NCBI RefSeq assembly: GCF_900107685.1
Contig: NZ_FNRQ01000005.1
Location: 310,001-374,000, forward strand
From: Paraburkholderia sartisoli
GTDB lineage: Bacteria; Pseudomonadota; Gammaproteobacteria; Burkholderiales; Burkholderiaceae
Direction of reading: 5' to 3'
Length of the DNA: 64,000 nucleotides
The position numbers were made by a program, and so were the translations under genes. Each line of letters opens with the position of its first letter. The first letter of the stretch is position 1. A model generated the notes under the pieces. It did not search any database. It was not told the DNA's origin and saw nothing but the letters and a program-made list of their open reading frames with translations. This document shows positions 34,160-43,216 of this stretch, piece by piece.

Positions 34160-34180
34160 ATTTAAAGATTCTGCGATTCA
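34160..34180 (+). promoter_or_regulatory. Island regulatory element, site 4 (before the chaperone-usher operon)
   Basis: ATTTAAAGAT, TCTG, CGATTCA: three differences from site 2 over 21 positions. It ends 86 nt before the chaperone start, close to the 95-nt spacing of sites 1 and 2. Confidence 0.5.
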
Positions 34181-34266
34181 GAAGGCTCCCCGGTTCTTCC
34201 AAACTGGATGCATCGAGACAAGCGTCGATGCAATCAGGCAACGACCGAACCTAAGGAGCCTCAATC

Positions 34267-35040
34267 ATGAAATCGTCAATCCACTTCAAACTCCGCAACG
34301 TCGTTATCGCCGCAGCCATGCTCGCCGGCTTTGCGAATGTCGCAATGGCAACCGGCATGGTGCCGGAAACATCGGTCGTGCTTGTCAATGAAGCGGATGG
34401 CGAAGCCACGATGAACGTGAAGAACAGCGAAAACACGCCGCAGCTTCTTTACACGTCGATCACGCACATCGAGGAAGACCAGGAAAACCTGGTCGTCGTG
34501 ACGCCGCCGGTTGCGCGCGTTGAAGGCAACCAGACGCAGACAGTGCGTTTCGTTTTGCAGAACAAGACGCCGCTGACGGTAGAACGGCTTGAACGCGCCG
34601 TCTTCGAAGGCATTCCTCCGCGCGATCCGAAAGCGGGTGCGCGCGTGACGATGACCGTGCGGCAGGATCTGCCGCTCGTGATTCATCCGAAGGGCCTCGC
34701 AGTGAATCGCGAACCGTGGAAGGAACTGAAGGTTTCGATCACCGGAGACGAACTCACGATCGAAAACCCGAGTGCCTATGTCGTGCGTCTTGCGCAGACG
34801 GTGCAGTTGCAACCGGAACAAAAGAACATCGACCTGCCGCGTCCTTATGTGCTGCCGAAGACAAGGGTGACCGTACCGATGAAGGGCGCCAGCGCAGCAG
34901 CGACCATCGCGCGCCTGTTCCCGGCCACCACGTATGGCTACTCGGTCGATCCGTACGACGCACCCATCACGCCGGCTTCCGCCGTAGCAACGCAGACGCA
35001 AGCACAGGCACCGGCCTCGCAAGTATCGGTTTCGAAGTAA
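34267..35040 (+). CDS. Periplasmic fimbrial chaperone (PapD-like)
   Basis: 257 residues with a signal peptide (AAAMLAGFANVAMA). Two immunoglobulin-like domains are suggested by ATMNVKNSENTPQLLYTSI and, in the G1 strand, QTVRFVLQNKTPLTVERL; TMTVRQDLPLVIHPKGLA follows as the usual boundary segment. Such chaperones hold subunits by donor-strand complementation and deliver them to the usher encoded next. AGGAG stands before the ATG. The C-terminus has an Ala/Gln/Thr-rich tail. Probably serves the subunit at 37621 and perhaps the three DUF1120 proteins. Confidence 0.88.
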   Translation: MKSSIHFKLRNVVIAAAMLAGFANVAMATGMVPETSVVLVNEADGEATMNVKNSENTPQLLYTSITHIEEDQENLVVVTPPVARVEGNQTQTVRFVLQNKTPLTVERLERAVFEGIPPRDPKAGARVTMTVRQDLPLVIHPKGLAVNREPWKELKVSITGDELTIENPSAYVVRLAQTVQLQPEQKNIDLPRPYVLPKTRVTVPMKGASAAATIARLFPATTYGYSVDPYDAPITPASAVATQTQAQAPASQVSVSK

Positions 35041-35063
35041 TCAGTCTAGAGACGTCCGACATC

Positions 35064-37592
35064 ATGAAGCTCAACCCACATGCCTTCAGCAGGCACGGCC
35101 AGCAAGGAGGACAGCCCACCCTCAAGCTCGCTCCAATCGCAGTAGCCGTGACGCTGATGATGCTCGGCGTCGCTACAAACAATACGTTCGCTGCAGAAGC
35201 GAACAACGAAGCAGCCACCGTGGAAACCAATGCTGGTTTCGACATGGAAATGCTAAAGTCCCGTGGCATCGATCCGAAGGTCGCGGAATACTTCAAGGAT
35301 GCCCCGCGTTATCGCCCGGGCATCAGCAACGTCACGTTGCTGGTAAACGGCAGCAAGAAAGGCACAGTTGCGGCGCGCTTCGACGAACAGGGCAATCTGT
35401 GTTTCGATTCGAAGTTCATGGCACGTGCTGGTCTGCAGTTGAAAAAGGATGCCGTGCCGGCAAAGGCAGCGAAAGCTGACGAAGCCGAAGGAACCGCTGA
35501 CACAGTCAGCGCATGCGAAGACTTCATGGCTGCATGGCCGGAAGCGATCGTCAAGCCCTACCCGAACACGGCAACGGTCGAACTGATCGTACCGACCGAC
35601 GCACTCCGCCCCGAAGCCCTGGCCGACACGAACTACACGACCGGTGGCACCGCTGCGCTGCTGAACTACGACCTGCTTGCAATCGGCAATCAGGGTAGCG
35701 GTTCCAGCTCGCAGTATTTCTCTGGCGCGACGGAACTCGGCTTTAACGCAGGCGACTGGATCGTGCGCAACCGCAGCATGTACACGAACGACGGGAAGCG
35801 CTCGCAGTTCGAGCATCTGTATGCCTACGCGCAGCGCACCTTTACCGACTATAAATCGGTGTTCCAGACGGGTGAGATCAACGTCAGCAACTCGATCTTT
35901 TCGGGTATGTCGATCGACGGCGCGCAATGGGTGCCGGAAGCTGCGCTGACCCATACGACAAATGCTGCTGCACAAGTCACCGGTATCGCGCAGTCAACGG
36001 CGCGCGTTGAGGTGCGCCAGGCCGCCGCGCTGATCTACTCGACGGTTGTGCCGCCGGGCCCGTTTTCGCTCAGCAACCTTCCGCTGTTGAACGGAACCAA
36101 CGATCTCGAAGTCACCGTGATCGAAGCGGATGGTTCCTCGCGCAAGTTCATCGTGCCGGCGGCTTCGCTCTCGGCGGGTTCGCTCGGCATCGCTCCGGGT
36201 TACTCGGCGGCAGTCGGCAGGTTGCGCGATCTCGGCGACAACGCGACAAGCAAACCGTGGATGGCGACCGGCACGGGCACGTGGTCGATCGGCAAAAGTT
36301 CCAGCGTGACGGCCGGCGTGCTGGGTGCGACGGAATACCAGTCGATCGGCTTCGGCGGTCAAACGACGATTTTTGATCGCACCGCGATCAGCGCGCAGAG
36401 CACGTGGTCGAACGCAACCCGCGAAGGTTTGCGTGGCGGTCAGGCAACTGCATCGATCAGCACGCCGATTACACAATCGCTGTCGCTCAATGCATCCGCG
36501 AGCCTGCAGACGCCGGGTTACCGCACGCTCACCGATACGACGCAGGACACAACGCAGAACTGGAATGACAACCACTATCGCAGCCAGTACACGGCTTCGG
36601 CGGCGTGGCTGCATCCGTGGCTGGGCGGTTTTACCGCAGGCTACACGCGCTCGGATCTGTTCAACGGCCAGACGACGCAACGTGTCACCGGCTCGTGGGG
36701 TCGCACGTTCAAGTACGCGACGGTCAACCTGAATATCGAGCACAGCCTCGGTGGCGGCGTGTCGGGCAACAGCGGCAATTCGGTGTACCTGACGGCAACG
36801 ATTCCGTTCGGCAAGCGCAGCGTGAAGACCTATGTGAACTCGACGGACGGCAATGCACGCGTCGGCGCGACGTACAGCGAAGTCGTCAGCGACGAGCTGA
36901 ACTACAGCCTGAACGCCGAACTGCAGCCGAATAACGGTACGGCTTCGAGCAGCGCGAATGCGTCGATCACACCGCACTACACGCAGATGAACGTAGGCGT
37001 ATCGCAAAACGGCACGAATTCGACCTCGTACAACGCAGAGCTGCGTGGCGGCGTCGTGGCGCACAAGCACGGCGTGACGTTCTCGCCGTATCCGGTGGCC
37101 GACACCTTCGGCATCGCGAAGACGAGCGACGTGGCGGGCGTCAAGATTTCGACGCCGCAAGGTCCGGTGTGGACGGACTTCTGGGGTCAGGCAGTCATCC
37201 CGTCGGAAGCTGCGTATTCGACAAGCCGTATCGAAGTGTCCGGCAAGACGCTGCCGCGTAACGTCGATATCGGCAACGGCTTCGCGCAGGTGAATCCGGG
37301 TCGTGGCTCGGTGAACTACGTGAACTTCGACATCGTCAAGGTGCGCCGCATCCTGCTGCGCGCCATCGACAAGCGCGGTCAGGTTCTGCCGAAGAACGCG
37401 TCGGTACTCGACAAGGACGACAACTACCTCACCACCGTGCTCGACGACGGCAACATCTTCCTGAACGGCAACGAAGGTGAAAACCTGAAGGTGGTGGATC
37501 TGGACGGCAACCGTTGTTCGCTTGAATACAAGCTCGCCGAAAAACCGGACCTGAAGAGCTACTTTGAAAATGCAGAGGCTGTGTGCCGCTAA
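35064..37592 (+). CDS. Fimbrial outer-membrane usher
   Basis: 842 residues from the ATG at 35064; a longer reading back to 34716 overlaps the chaperone and is rejected. Signal peptide (VAVTLMMLGVATNNTFAAEA). N-terminal subunit-binding domain (FDMEMLKSRGIDPKVAEYFK, VTLLVNGSKKGTVAARF), a 24-strand barrel with plug, and C-terminal domains ending with a conserved cysteine pair (GNRCSLEYKL, AVCR). It forms the export pore for pilus subunits. 23 nt after the chaperone, so the two are co-transcribed. Confidence 0.9.
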   Translation: MKLNPHAFSRHGQQGGQPTLKLAPIAVAVTLMMLGVATNNTFAAEANNEAATVETNAGFDMEMLKSRGIDPKVAEYFKDAPRYRPGISNVTLLVNGSKKGTVAARFDEQGNLCFDSKFMARAGLQLKKDAVPAKAAKADEAEGTADTVSACEDFMAAWPEAIVKPYPNTATVELIVPTDALRPEALADTNYTTGGTAALLNYDLLAIGNQGSGSSSQYFSGATELGFNAGDWIVRNRSMYTNDGKRSQFEHLYAYAQRTFTDYKSVFQTGEINVSNSIFSGMSIDGAQWVPEAALTHTTNAAAQVTGIAQSTARVEVRQAAALIYSTVVPPGPFSLSNLPLLNGTNDLEVTVIEADGSSRKFIVPAASLSAGSLGIAPGYSAAVGRLRDLGDNATSKPWMATGTGTWSIGKSSSVTAGVLGATEYQSIGFGGQTTIFDRTAISAQSTWSNATREGLRGGQATASISTPITQSLSLNASASLQTPGYRTLTDTTQDTTQNWNDNHYRSQYTASAAWLHPWLGGFTAGYTRSDLFNGQTTQRVTGSWGRTFKYATVNLNIEHSLGGGVSGNSGNSVYLTATIPFGKRSVKTYVNSTDGNARVGATYSEVVSDELNYSLNAELQPNNGTASSSANASITPHYTQMNVGVSQNGTNSTSYNAELRGGVVAHKHGVTFSPYPVADTFGIAKTSDVAGVKISTPQGPVWTDFWGQAVIPSEAAYSTSRIEVSGKTLPRNVDIGNGFAQVNPGRGSVNYVNFDIVKVRRILLRAIDKRGQVLPKNASVLDKDDNYLTTVLDDGNIFLNGNEGENLKVVDLDGNRCSLEYKLAEKPDLKSYFENAEAVCR

Positions 37593-37620
37593 GGCCACGC
37601 CTTCATACAGGAGAAACGTC

Positions 37621-38217
37621 ATGAAAATCAGATTTCATCCAGTGCGCGCGCTGGGCAATGCCGTGGCGCAACTTACAGCTGCCGCATTGCTCGCGATGGG
37701 CGCCTGTACCGCAGCGCAGGCACAGGGTCCTGGCGAATGCCAGATGACCGTGAACGAAAGCTCGGTCGATTACGGCACGTTCACCCGTTATCAGCTTCAG
37801 GGCGACAACGCTCAGGCCGCGACGCTGAGTCTCGGCAAGCGTCAGCTGACGTTGAACGTGAATTGCCGGATGCCGGTAACGATGGCCGTGGCGTTTCGCA
37901 GCGGCGCTAACGGTGCGGATTACAGCTTCGGTAACGGCGGTAGTGTCACGGTGAGGATGGCGAACGCGCAGGTCGACGGACGGCCTGCGATGATCGGTAG
38001 CGCCGCCGGCATGGGCATGTTGCCGGCGAGCCCCGCTGCCGTCGCCCAGTTCGCGCCTGGGCAGGTGATCGTGCCGGTCGTCGACGGTCGCCCGGCGAAG
38101 GGAACGAGCTTTTCCGCACAGGTTGAAGTTGATCCGCGTGTGCCCGCCGCCAATGCGAAAGTCGCGGGCCGGACCAGTCTCGAAACGAACGGCACGTTCC
38201 AGCTCATCACGCAGTAA
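37621..38217 (+). CDS. Fimbrial subunit of the chaperone-usher operon
   Basis: 198 residues, AGGAG before the ATG. Signal peptide to about residue 35 (LLAMGACTAAQAQ). The mature part has a Cys pair (GECQMTVNESSVDYG, VNCRMPVTM) as in pilin-like folds, with a C-terminal strand TSLETNGTFQLITQ. Third gene of the operon. Less like the DUF1120 trio than they are like one another, so it may be a tip or adaptor subunit. Confidence 0.75.
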   Translation: MKIRFHPVRALGNAVAQLTAAALLAMGACTAAQAQGPGECQMTVNESSVDYGTFTRYQLQGDNAQAATLSLGKRQLTLNVNCRMPVTMAVAFRSGANGADYSFGNGGSVTVRMANAQVDGRPAMIGSAAGMGMLPASPAAVAQFAPGQVIVPVVDGRPAKGTSFSAQVEVDPRVPAANAKVAGRTSLETNGTFQLITQ

Positions 38218-38237
38218 CCGTTGCTCTGTTGACCTTC

Positions 38238-38275
38238 ACGCCGGCGCGGCTCTTGTGCGCCGGCGTTTCTGTTTT
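38238..38275 (+). terminator. Terminator after the fimbrial operon
   Basis: ACGCCGGCGC (38238-38247) pairs with GCGCCGGCGT (38257-38266) and is followed by TTCTGTTTT. It marks the right end of the adhesion island's genes. Confidence 0.8.
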
Positions 38276-38484
38276 ATCTGAACCCATGATGCCGTCTCTG
38301 GATTCTCCTGTCGGGCAGACGGTGCTGAAGTTTCTCGGCCTGCCGGCGCAGGCGCCGAGCCGGTTTTCACGCAGGATGCTGGAACGCACCCACGCGGCAT
38401 GATGTAACGATGAAGTGCGGTATCGGTCGGACTGAGCCAGATCATCAGGTCGTGGCAAGGTCGCCACTACGAAGCGCCTGCCTG
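38276..38484. other. Gene-free stretch between fimbrial terminator and fliR
   Basis: About 210 nt with no convincing ORF, promoter or RNA. The one notable feature is TATCTGAACCC at 38275-38285, repeated at 38486-38496, where it is the end of fliR. Confidence 0.5.
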
Positions 38485-39267
38485 CTATCTGAACCCCGCC
38501 GCCACCCGCCCCATCTGTTCGATACCCCCGTCGAAAAGCCGCGAGAAATACGGAATCATGTTCGGCAACATCAGCTGCACGAGCAGCAGGCCGACCAGCA
38601 TCGTTAGCGGCAGGCCGACCTGGAACACGCCGATCTGCGGCGCCGCGCGGTTCAGAATGCCGAGCGCCAGGTTGGTGATCAACAGGGCCGTCACGACCGG
38701 CATCGCCAGCAATAATCCCGAAGTCAGCACCGTGCTGCCGTAGCTGGCCAGTACGCGCCAGCCGTTCGCCCCCAGCATGTTCGCCGAAACCGGAATCGAC
38801 TGGAATGTCGCGATGAGCGCGCTCAACATCTGCAGATGGCCGTCGAACGCGAGGAACGTCAGTATTGCGATCGTCCACATGAAGCGCGACAGCACCGCGC
38901 TCGAGCCGCTCGCGTGGACATCGAAGAACGTCGCGAAGCCGAGACCCATGCTGAGGCCGATGATGTCGCCCGTTGCCTCGACCGCGGCGAACACGATCTG
39001 CATCGTGAAGCCGAGCGCAACGCCGATCAGGAACTGGTTGACGATGATCCACACGCCTTCGGCCGAGAACACGGTGGCCTGCGGCAGCGCACCGAGCGTC
39101 GGCGCGACGATGATCGTGGTGAAGGCGGCAAGGCCCACTTTCACGCGCACGGGTACGGACGTGTCGCCGAACGCGGGCGCCGCCGCCACGAGCGCGAGAA
39201 TCCGCACGAACGGCCAGAGGAACGCGGTGAGCCACACGTTCAGCTGCGCGTAGGTGACGGAGAACAT
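38485..39267 (-). CDS. fliR: FliR, flagellar export gate protein
   Basis: Part of the FliPQR export pore complex. 260 residues with several hydrophobic membrane segments (PFVRILALVAAAPAFG, FLIGVALGFTMQIVFAA, LPLTMLVGLLLVQLML). Last gene of the minus-strand fliL-R run, 25 nt after fliQ. Confidence 0.96.
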   Translation of the reverse strand: MFSVTYAQLNVWLTAFLWPFVRILALVAAAPAFGDTSVPVRVKVGLAAFTTIIVAPTLGALPQATVFSAEGVWIIVNQFLIGVALGFTMQIVFAAVEATGDIIGLSMGLGFATFFDVHASGSSAVLSRFMWTIAILTFLAFDGHLQMLSALIATFQSIPVSANMLGANGWRVLASYGSTVLTSGLLLAMPVVTALLITNLALGILNRAAPQIGVFQVGLPLTMLVGLLLVQLMLPNMIPYFSRLFDGGIEQMGRVAAGFR

Positions 39268-39292
39268 GACGGGACGTGCAGCCGGAAAGCGC

Positions 39293-39562
39293 TTAGCTGG
39301 CGAGCGACGGAACGCTCGTGAGCATGTGACGCATGTAGTCGAGCATCGTCGTGAGCATCCAGGGGCCGGCGATGACGAGCGTGATGAGAATCGCGATCAG
39401 CTTCGGAATGAACGACAGCGTGGTTTCGTTGATCTGCGTCGCGGCCTGGAACAGGCTGACGAGCAGGCCGACGACGAGCGCCACCAGCAGCAGCGGCGCG
39501 GCGAGCACCATCGAAACGTACATCGCCTGGTGGGCGAGTGTGGTGACGGTTTCTGGCGTCAT
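39293..39562 (-). CDS. fliQ: FliQ, flagellar export gate protein
   Basis: 89 residues with two hydrophobic helices and the family pattern LLLVALVVGLLVSLFQAATQ and ATQINETTLSFIPK. Assembles with FliP and FliR to form the gate core. Between fliP and fliR with short spacers. Confidence 0.97.
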   Translation of the reverse strand: MTPETVTTLAHQAMYVSMVLAAPLLLVALVVGLLVSLFQAATQINETTLSFIPKLIAILITLVIAGPWMLTTMLDYMRHMLTSVPSLAS

Positions 39563-39587
39563 GGCCGGTCTCCTTCCTGTGCGCCGT

Positions 39588-40415
39588 TCACGTTCCGATG
39601 AAGCTCTGCGCGAGCGAGCCGAGCAGCAGCTGCCAGCCGTCGACGAGCACGAACAGCATCAGCTTGAACGGCAGCGAGATCGTCGCGGGCGAGATCATCA
39701 TCATACCCATCGACATCAGCACGCTCGCCACCACCATGTCGATGATGAGAAACGGAATGAAGATCGTGAAGCCGATCTGGAAGCCGGTTTTCAGCTCGCT
39801 CGTGATGAACGACGGCACCAGCAGCGACAGCGGCACGTCTTCCGGTCCCTGCATCGGCGGGGCGTGAGAAATGCGGGCGAAGAGCGCGAGATCGCCTTCG
39901 CGGGTCTGGCGCAGCATGAACGTCTTGAACGGCAGCACGCCGCGCGACACGGCCTCGTCCATCTGGATCGTGCCTTCGGAGAACGGCTTGTAGCCGTCGG
40001 TGTAGGCCTTGTCGAGCACCGGCGACATGATGAAGAGCGTCAGGAAAAGCGCGAGGCCGACCAGCACCTGGTTGGGCGGCGTCGAATTCGTGCCGAGCGC
40101 CTGGCGCAGCAGCGAGAGCACGATGATGATGCGCGTGAAGCTAGTCATCATCAGCACCATCGCCGGCAGGAACGTCAGCATCGTGAGCAGCAGCATCGTC
40201 TGCACGCTCAACGAGTACGTCGTGCCGCCGTTCGGGCCAGGGCTCGTGTTGAATGCGGGCAGGCCGGCCGTCTGCGCGAACGAGAGCGCCGGCAGCGTCA
40301 GCAGCAGGGCCGGCAGTGCGAGCGTGGCGACGCGCTTCAGCACGGTACGGGTCGGTGTCGGGACGTGGCGGGTCGGCGCGCGGACGTCCCGCGCTTCACG
40401 ATGATCGAACTGCAT
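39588..40415 (-). CDS. fliP: FliP, flagellar export gate protein
   Basis: 275 residues. A hydrophobic signal-like segment (LALPALLLTLPALSFA) after a basic N-terminus, then the FliP core: MTSFTRIIIVLSLLRQALGT and FLTLFIMSPV, and near the end IPFLIIDMVVASVLMSMGM. It abuts fliO (TAA directly followed by ATG). Confidence 0.97.
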   Translation of the reverse strand: MQFDHREARDVRAPTRHVPTPTRTVLKRVATLALPALLLTLPALSFAQTAGLPAFNTSPGPNGGTTYSLSVQTMLLLTMLTFLPAMVLMMTSFTRIIIVLSLLRQALGTNSTPPNQVLVGLALFLTLFIMSPVLDKAYTDGYKPFSEGTIQMDEAVSRGVLPFKTFMLRQTREGDLALFARISHAPPMQGPEDVPLSLLVPSFITSELKTGFQIGFTIFIPFLIIDMVVASVLMSMGMMMISPATISLPFKLMLFVLVDGWQLLLGSLAQSFIGT

Positions 40416-41033
40416 TTACTGTTCTCCGCTGACGCTTCGCTGGAAACGTTTGCCTGCTTCCTGTTTCAGCGCGTCGCGAAAGCGTTGTCCGAAGGAGCCG
40501 GGGAGGGGGCCGGGCGCAGCGGCTGCGCCGGGCGTCGCGAGACCGGCTTCGACCGAACCCGCCGGCATGGTGTGCAGCAGCCGGACGTTGCCCGGCGCGG
40601 TGCCGAGCACGAGCCACGTGTCGCCGATCTCGACGACCGCGACGCGCTCCTTGCCGCCGAGCGATGCGCCGCCGATCGTCTTCACGAGACCGCCGCGTTG
40701 CGACGGTTGCAGGCCGAGGCGGCGCGCGAGCCACGCACAGCCGAATACCAGCCCGATCACTACAGCCAGGCCGACGACCGTCTGCAGCACGGCGCCGACG
40801 CCGAGCGATGGCACGGCCGTTCCCGCGCCCACGCCCGAGGCGATTTTCGCGGCATTGTTGACCGCGTTCATGTCGGCGGCGTGAGCCGGCAGCGCATGAA
40901 AGGCCGCGCCGGACAGCAGCGCCATCCAGACGCCGGCAGCCGCGCAGGATGTCGTCAGCGAGGCAAGCCGGGTGCGCGCGGCGAGCGGCAAGCCGCCCGT
41001 TGCGAACGCGGCCCGGCGGGCGAGGCGTTTCAT
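40416..41033 (-). CDS. fliO: FliO, gate assembly membrane protein
   Basis: 205 residues, weakly conserved family. A signal-like N-terminus (to AAD near residue 55) and one clear membrane helix (VVGLAVVIGLVFGCAWLARRLG), then a small cytoplasmic domain (KERVAVVEIGDTWLVLGTAPGNVRLLHTM). FliO helps FliP assemble. It overlaps fliN by 4 nt. Confidence 0.92.
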   Translation of the reverse strand: MKRLARRAAFATGGLPLAARTRLASLTTSCAAAGVWMALLSGAAFHALPAHAADMNAVNNAAKIASGVGAGTAVPSLGVGAVLQTVVGLAVVIGLVFGCAWLARRLGLQPSQRGGLVKTIGGASLGGKERVAVVEIGDTWLVLGTAPGNVRLLHTMPAGSVEAGLATPGAAAAPGPLPGSFGQRFRDALKQEAGKRFQRSVSGEQ

Positions 41034-41506
41034 CGGTTCAGCTTCCGGATGCGCTCGGATGGCGTGATGATGTCTGTCAGACGGATACCGAACTTGTCGT
41101 TCACGACGACCACTTCGCCCTGCGCGATCAGGCAGCCGTTGACGAGCACGTCCATCGGTTCGCCGGCGAGGCCGTCGAGTTCCACGACCGAGCCCTGCGC
41201 GAGTTGCAGCAGGTTGCGGATCGCGATTTTCGTGCGACCGAGCTCGACGGTCATCTGGACGGGAATGTCCAGGATCATGTCGATGTCGTTGCGCGTCGTC
41301 GTCGGTTCTACTTTCGACAGCGGCTGGAACACGCCCGCGGCGGCCGGTGCCGGCTCCGGGTTGCTGTTCTGTTCGGCGAGCGCGCTTGCCCAGTCATCCA
41401 TTGCAATATCGTCTTCTTCGGTTGTGGCGGCCGCTGCCGCAGCCGCGGCCAGTTGCGGCTCGACGGCGGGCAATTCGTTCTCCGGCGTGGGGTTCAGCTC
41501 ACTCAT
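41030..41506 (-). CDS. fliN: FliN, flagellar C-ring switch protein
   Basis: 158 residues from the ATG at 41506 (MSELNP), placed 5-6 nt after AGGAAGG; a GTG two codons earlier is the alternative. Ala/Glu-rich N-terminus, then the SpoA domain (IPVQMTVELGRTKIAIRNLL, GEPMDVLVNGCLIAQGEVVVVNDKFG). Forms the lower C-ring with FliM, and overlaps its gene by 8 nt. Confidence 0.96.
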   Translation of the reverse strand: MSELNPTPENELPAVEPQLAAAAAAAATTEEDDIAMDDWASALAEQNSNPEPAPAAAGVFQPLSKVEPTTTRNDIDMILDIPVQMTVELGRTKIAIRNLLQLAQGSVVELDGLAGEPMDVLVNGCLIAQGEVVVVNDKFGIRLTDIITPSERIRKLNR

Positions 41507-42497
41507 ATCCACCTTCCTTCATCGTGTCGGCTGCGCTGATCATTTTCTGGACCCGCAACGCGTACTGACCATTGAAAATTCCGTAGCCGCATTCCATCAC
41601 CGGAACGCCGTCGACTTTTGCCGTGAGGTGTTCGGGGATGTTGACCGGCAGCACGTCGCCCTTGCGCATGTTGAGGATCTGCTCGAACGTCACCGGAATG
41701 CTGGCGAGGTCCGCCGTCAGTTCCACTTCGGCTGTCTGCACCTGTTGCGAGAGCACGCGTACCCAGCGGCGGTCGATGTCCATTGCTTCGCCCTGGATCG
41801 GCGACGACAGCGTGTCGCGGATCGGCTCGATCATCGAGTAGGGCATGCAGATGTGCAGTGTGCCGCCTGTCGAGCCGAACTCGATCGAGAACTGCGTGAC
41901 GATGACGATTTCGTTTGGCGTGGCGACGTTGGCGAACTGCGTGTGCATTTCCGAGCGCACGAATTCGAACTGCAGCGGGCGCACGTTTTTCCACGAAGCC
42001 GTGTAGTGGTCGAACACGAGGTTCAGCAGCTTTCCGATGATGCGCTGTTCGGTGGCCGTGAAATCGCGGCCTTCGACGCGCGTATGGAAGCGGCCATCGC
42101 CGCCGAACAGGTTGTCGACGACGAAGAACACCAGATTCGGATCGAACACGAAGAGCGACGTGCCGCGCAGCGGCTTCACGTGGACGAGGTTCAGGTTCGT
42201 CGGGATCGGCAGGTTGCGGGTGAATTCGCTGTACTTCTGGACCTTCACCGGGCCGACGGAGATTTCCGCCGTGCGTCGCATGAAGTTGAAAATGCCGATG
42301 CGCAGGAGGCGCGCGAAACGGTCATTGATGATTTCGAGACCGGGCATCCGGCCGCGAACGATACGTTCCTGCGTGGCGATGTTGTACGGGCGAACGCCGG
42401 TACGATCCGCGGAATCGGATTCCGTGTCGGATTCGCCGGTGACGCCCTTGAGGAGGGCATCGACCTCCTCCTGGGACATGAACTCTTCGTGGCCCAT
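41499..42497 (-). CDS. fliM: FliM, flagellar switch protein
   Basis: 332 residues. The N-terminal CheY-binding peptide region includes MSQEEVDALLKG. The middle domain has the FliG-binding GGDG motif (LFGGDGRFHTR), and the C-terminal SpoA domain ends LRVQKMI. Receives CheY-P and reverses rotation. Confidence 0.97.
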   Translation of the reverse strand: MGHEEFMSQEEVDALLKGVTGESDTESDSADRTGVRPYNIATQERIVRGRMPGLEIINDRFARLLRIGIFNFMRRTAEISVGPVKVQKYSEFTRNLPIPTNLNLVHVKPLRGTSLFVFDPNLVFFVVDNLFGGDGRFHTRVEGRDFTATEQRIIGKLLNLVFDHYTASWKNVRPLQFEFVRSEMHTQFANVATPNEIVIVTQFSIEFGSTGGTLHICMPYSMIEPIRDTLSSPIQGEAMDIDRRWVRVLSQQVQTAEVELTADLASIPVTFEQILNMRKGDVLPVNIPEHLTAKVDGVPVMECGYGIFNGQYALRVQKMISAADTMKEGGYE

Positions 42498-42551
42498 CCT
42501 GTTCCTCGTGCGTCCCGTGACGGTTATTGTTGGCGGTTACGCGGCGGCGCG

Positions 42552-43052
42552 TTACTGCACGACGAATTCTGTGAACAGCACATCGGAGACGTGGGCTGGC
42601 TGGCCGCCGGTATCGGTCGGCTGTTCGATGAGCGCTGCGAGTTCTTTTGCGAGCGCGTGTTTTCCGTCGAGGGTTTGCAGTTCTTCGGGGTGTTTGTTCG
42701 ACAGCGCGAGCAGGACGCGGCTGCGGATTTCCGGCATGTGCTGGGTGAGGTGTTCCTGGGTGGCCTGGTCCGTGAGTTTGAGCGTGAGGCCGATGCGCAG
42801 GAAGTGTTGCTGGCCATCGTCGGACTGCAGGTTCACGGTAAGCGGTTCGAGCGGGAAGAACACGGGCACGGGCGAGGGGGCCGGCGTGGCCGCCGATGCG
42901 GCAGCCGGGGCGCGTTTCGACATGAAGAACCAGGTGCCCGCACCGGCGGCGCCGGCCGCGACCAGTACGATCAGCAGGATCACGAGAATGCGCTTTGTCG
43001 TTCCAGGGGGGGACGATGCGATAGCTTGCTGGTTTGTGGTCGTGGTTGCCAT
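42552..43052 (-). CDS. fliL: FliL, basal-body membrane protein
   Basis: 166 residues: short cytoplasmic N-terminus, one membrane helix (RILVILLIVLVAAGAAGAGTW) and a periplasmic domain (PLTVNLQSDDGQQHFLRIGLTLKL) that surrounds the stators. First gene of the minus-strand fliL-R operon. The upstream region is occupied by the inverted repeat at 43217, with a weak copy of the shared flagellar box near 43085-43126. Confidence 0.94.
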   Translation of the reverse strand: MATTTTNQQAIASSPPGTTKRILVILLIVLVAAGAAGAGTWFFMSKRAPAAASAATPAPSPVPVFFPLEPLTVNLQSDDGQQHFLRIGLTLKLTDQATQEHLTQHMPEIRSRVLLALSNKHPEELQTLDGKHALAKELAALIEQPTDTGGQPAHVSDVLFTEFVVQ

Positions 43053-43216
43053 GGGGTTTTAGATAGCCTCGATGCTGTAGGATGGATTTTCGGGTTTCTT
43101 CCAGGCTTGCGATGGGTCGAAAAGAAGGGGGAATCGGGGTTAGCTCGGGAGTTTGCCCGTTCGGGCTTTTTCAGGTTTTCTCTGTATGGGTTTTTGTTTT
43201 TTTCGTGGTTCTGGAA

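Noticed and set aside
35064..37592. Usher start at 34716, giving 958 residues
   Set aside because: The extra part overlaps the chaperone gene in another frame and lacks a signal peptide; the ATG at 35064 gives a proper one.
43085..43126. Sixth copy of the shared flagellar promoter box, before fliL
   Set aside because: The box part resembles the others (TTCTTTTCGACC) but the element at 35 nt is poor, so I do not list it as a feature.
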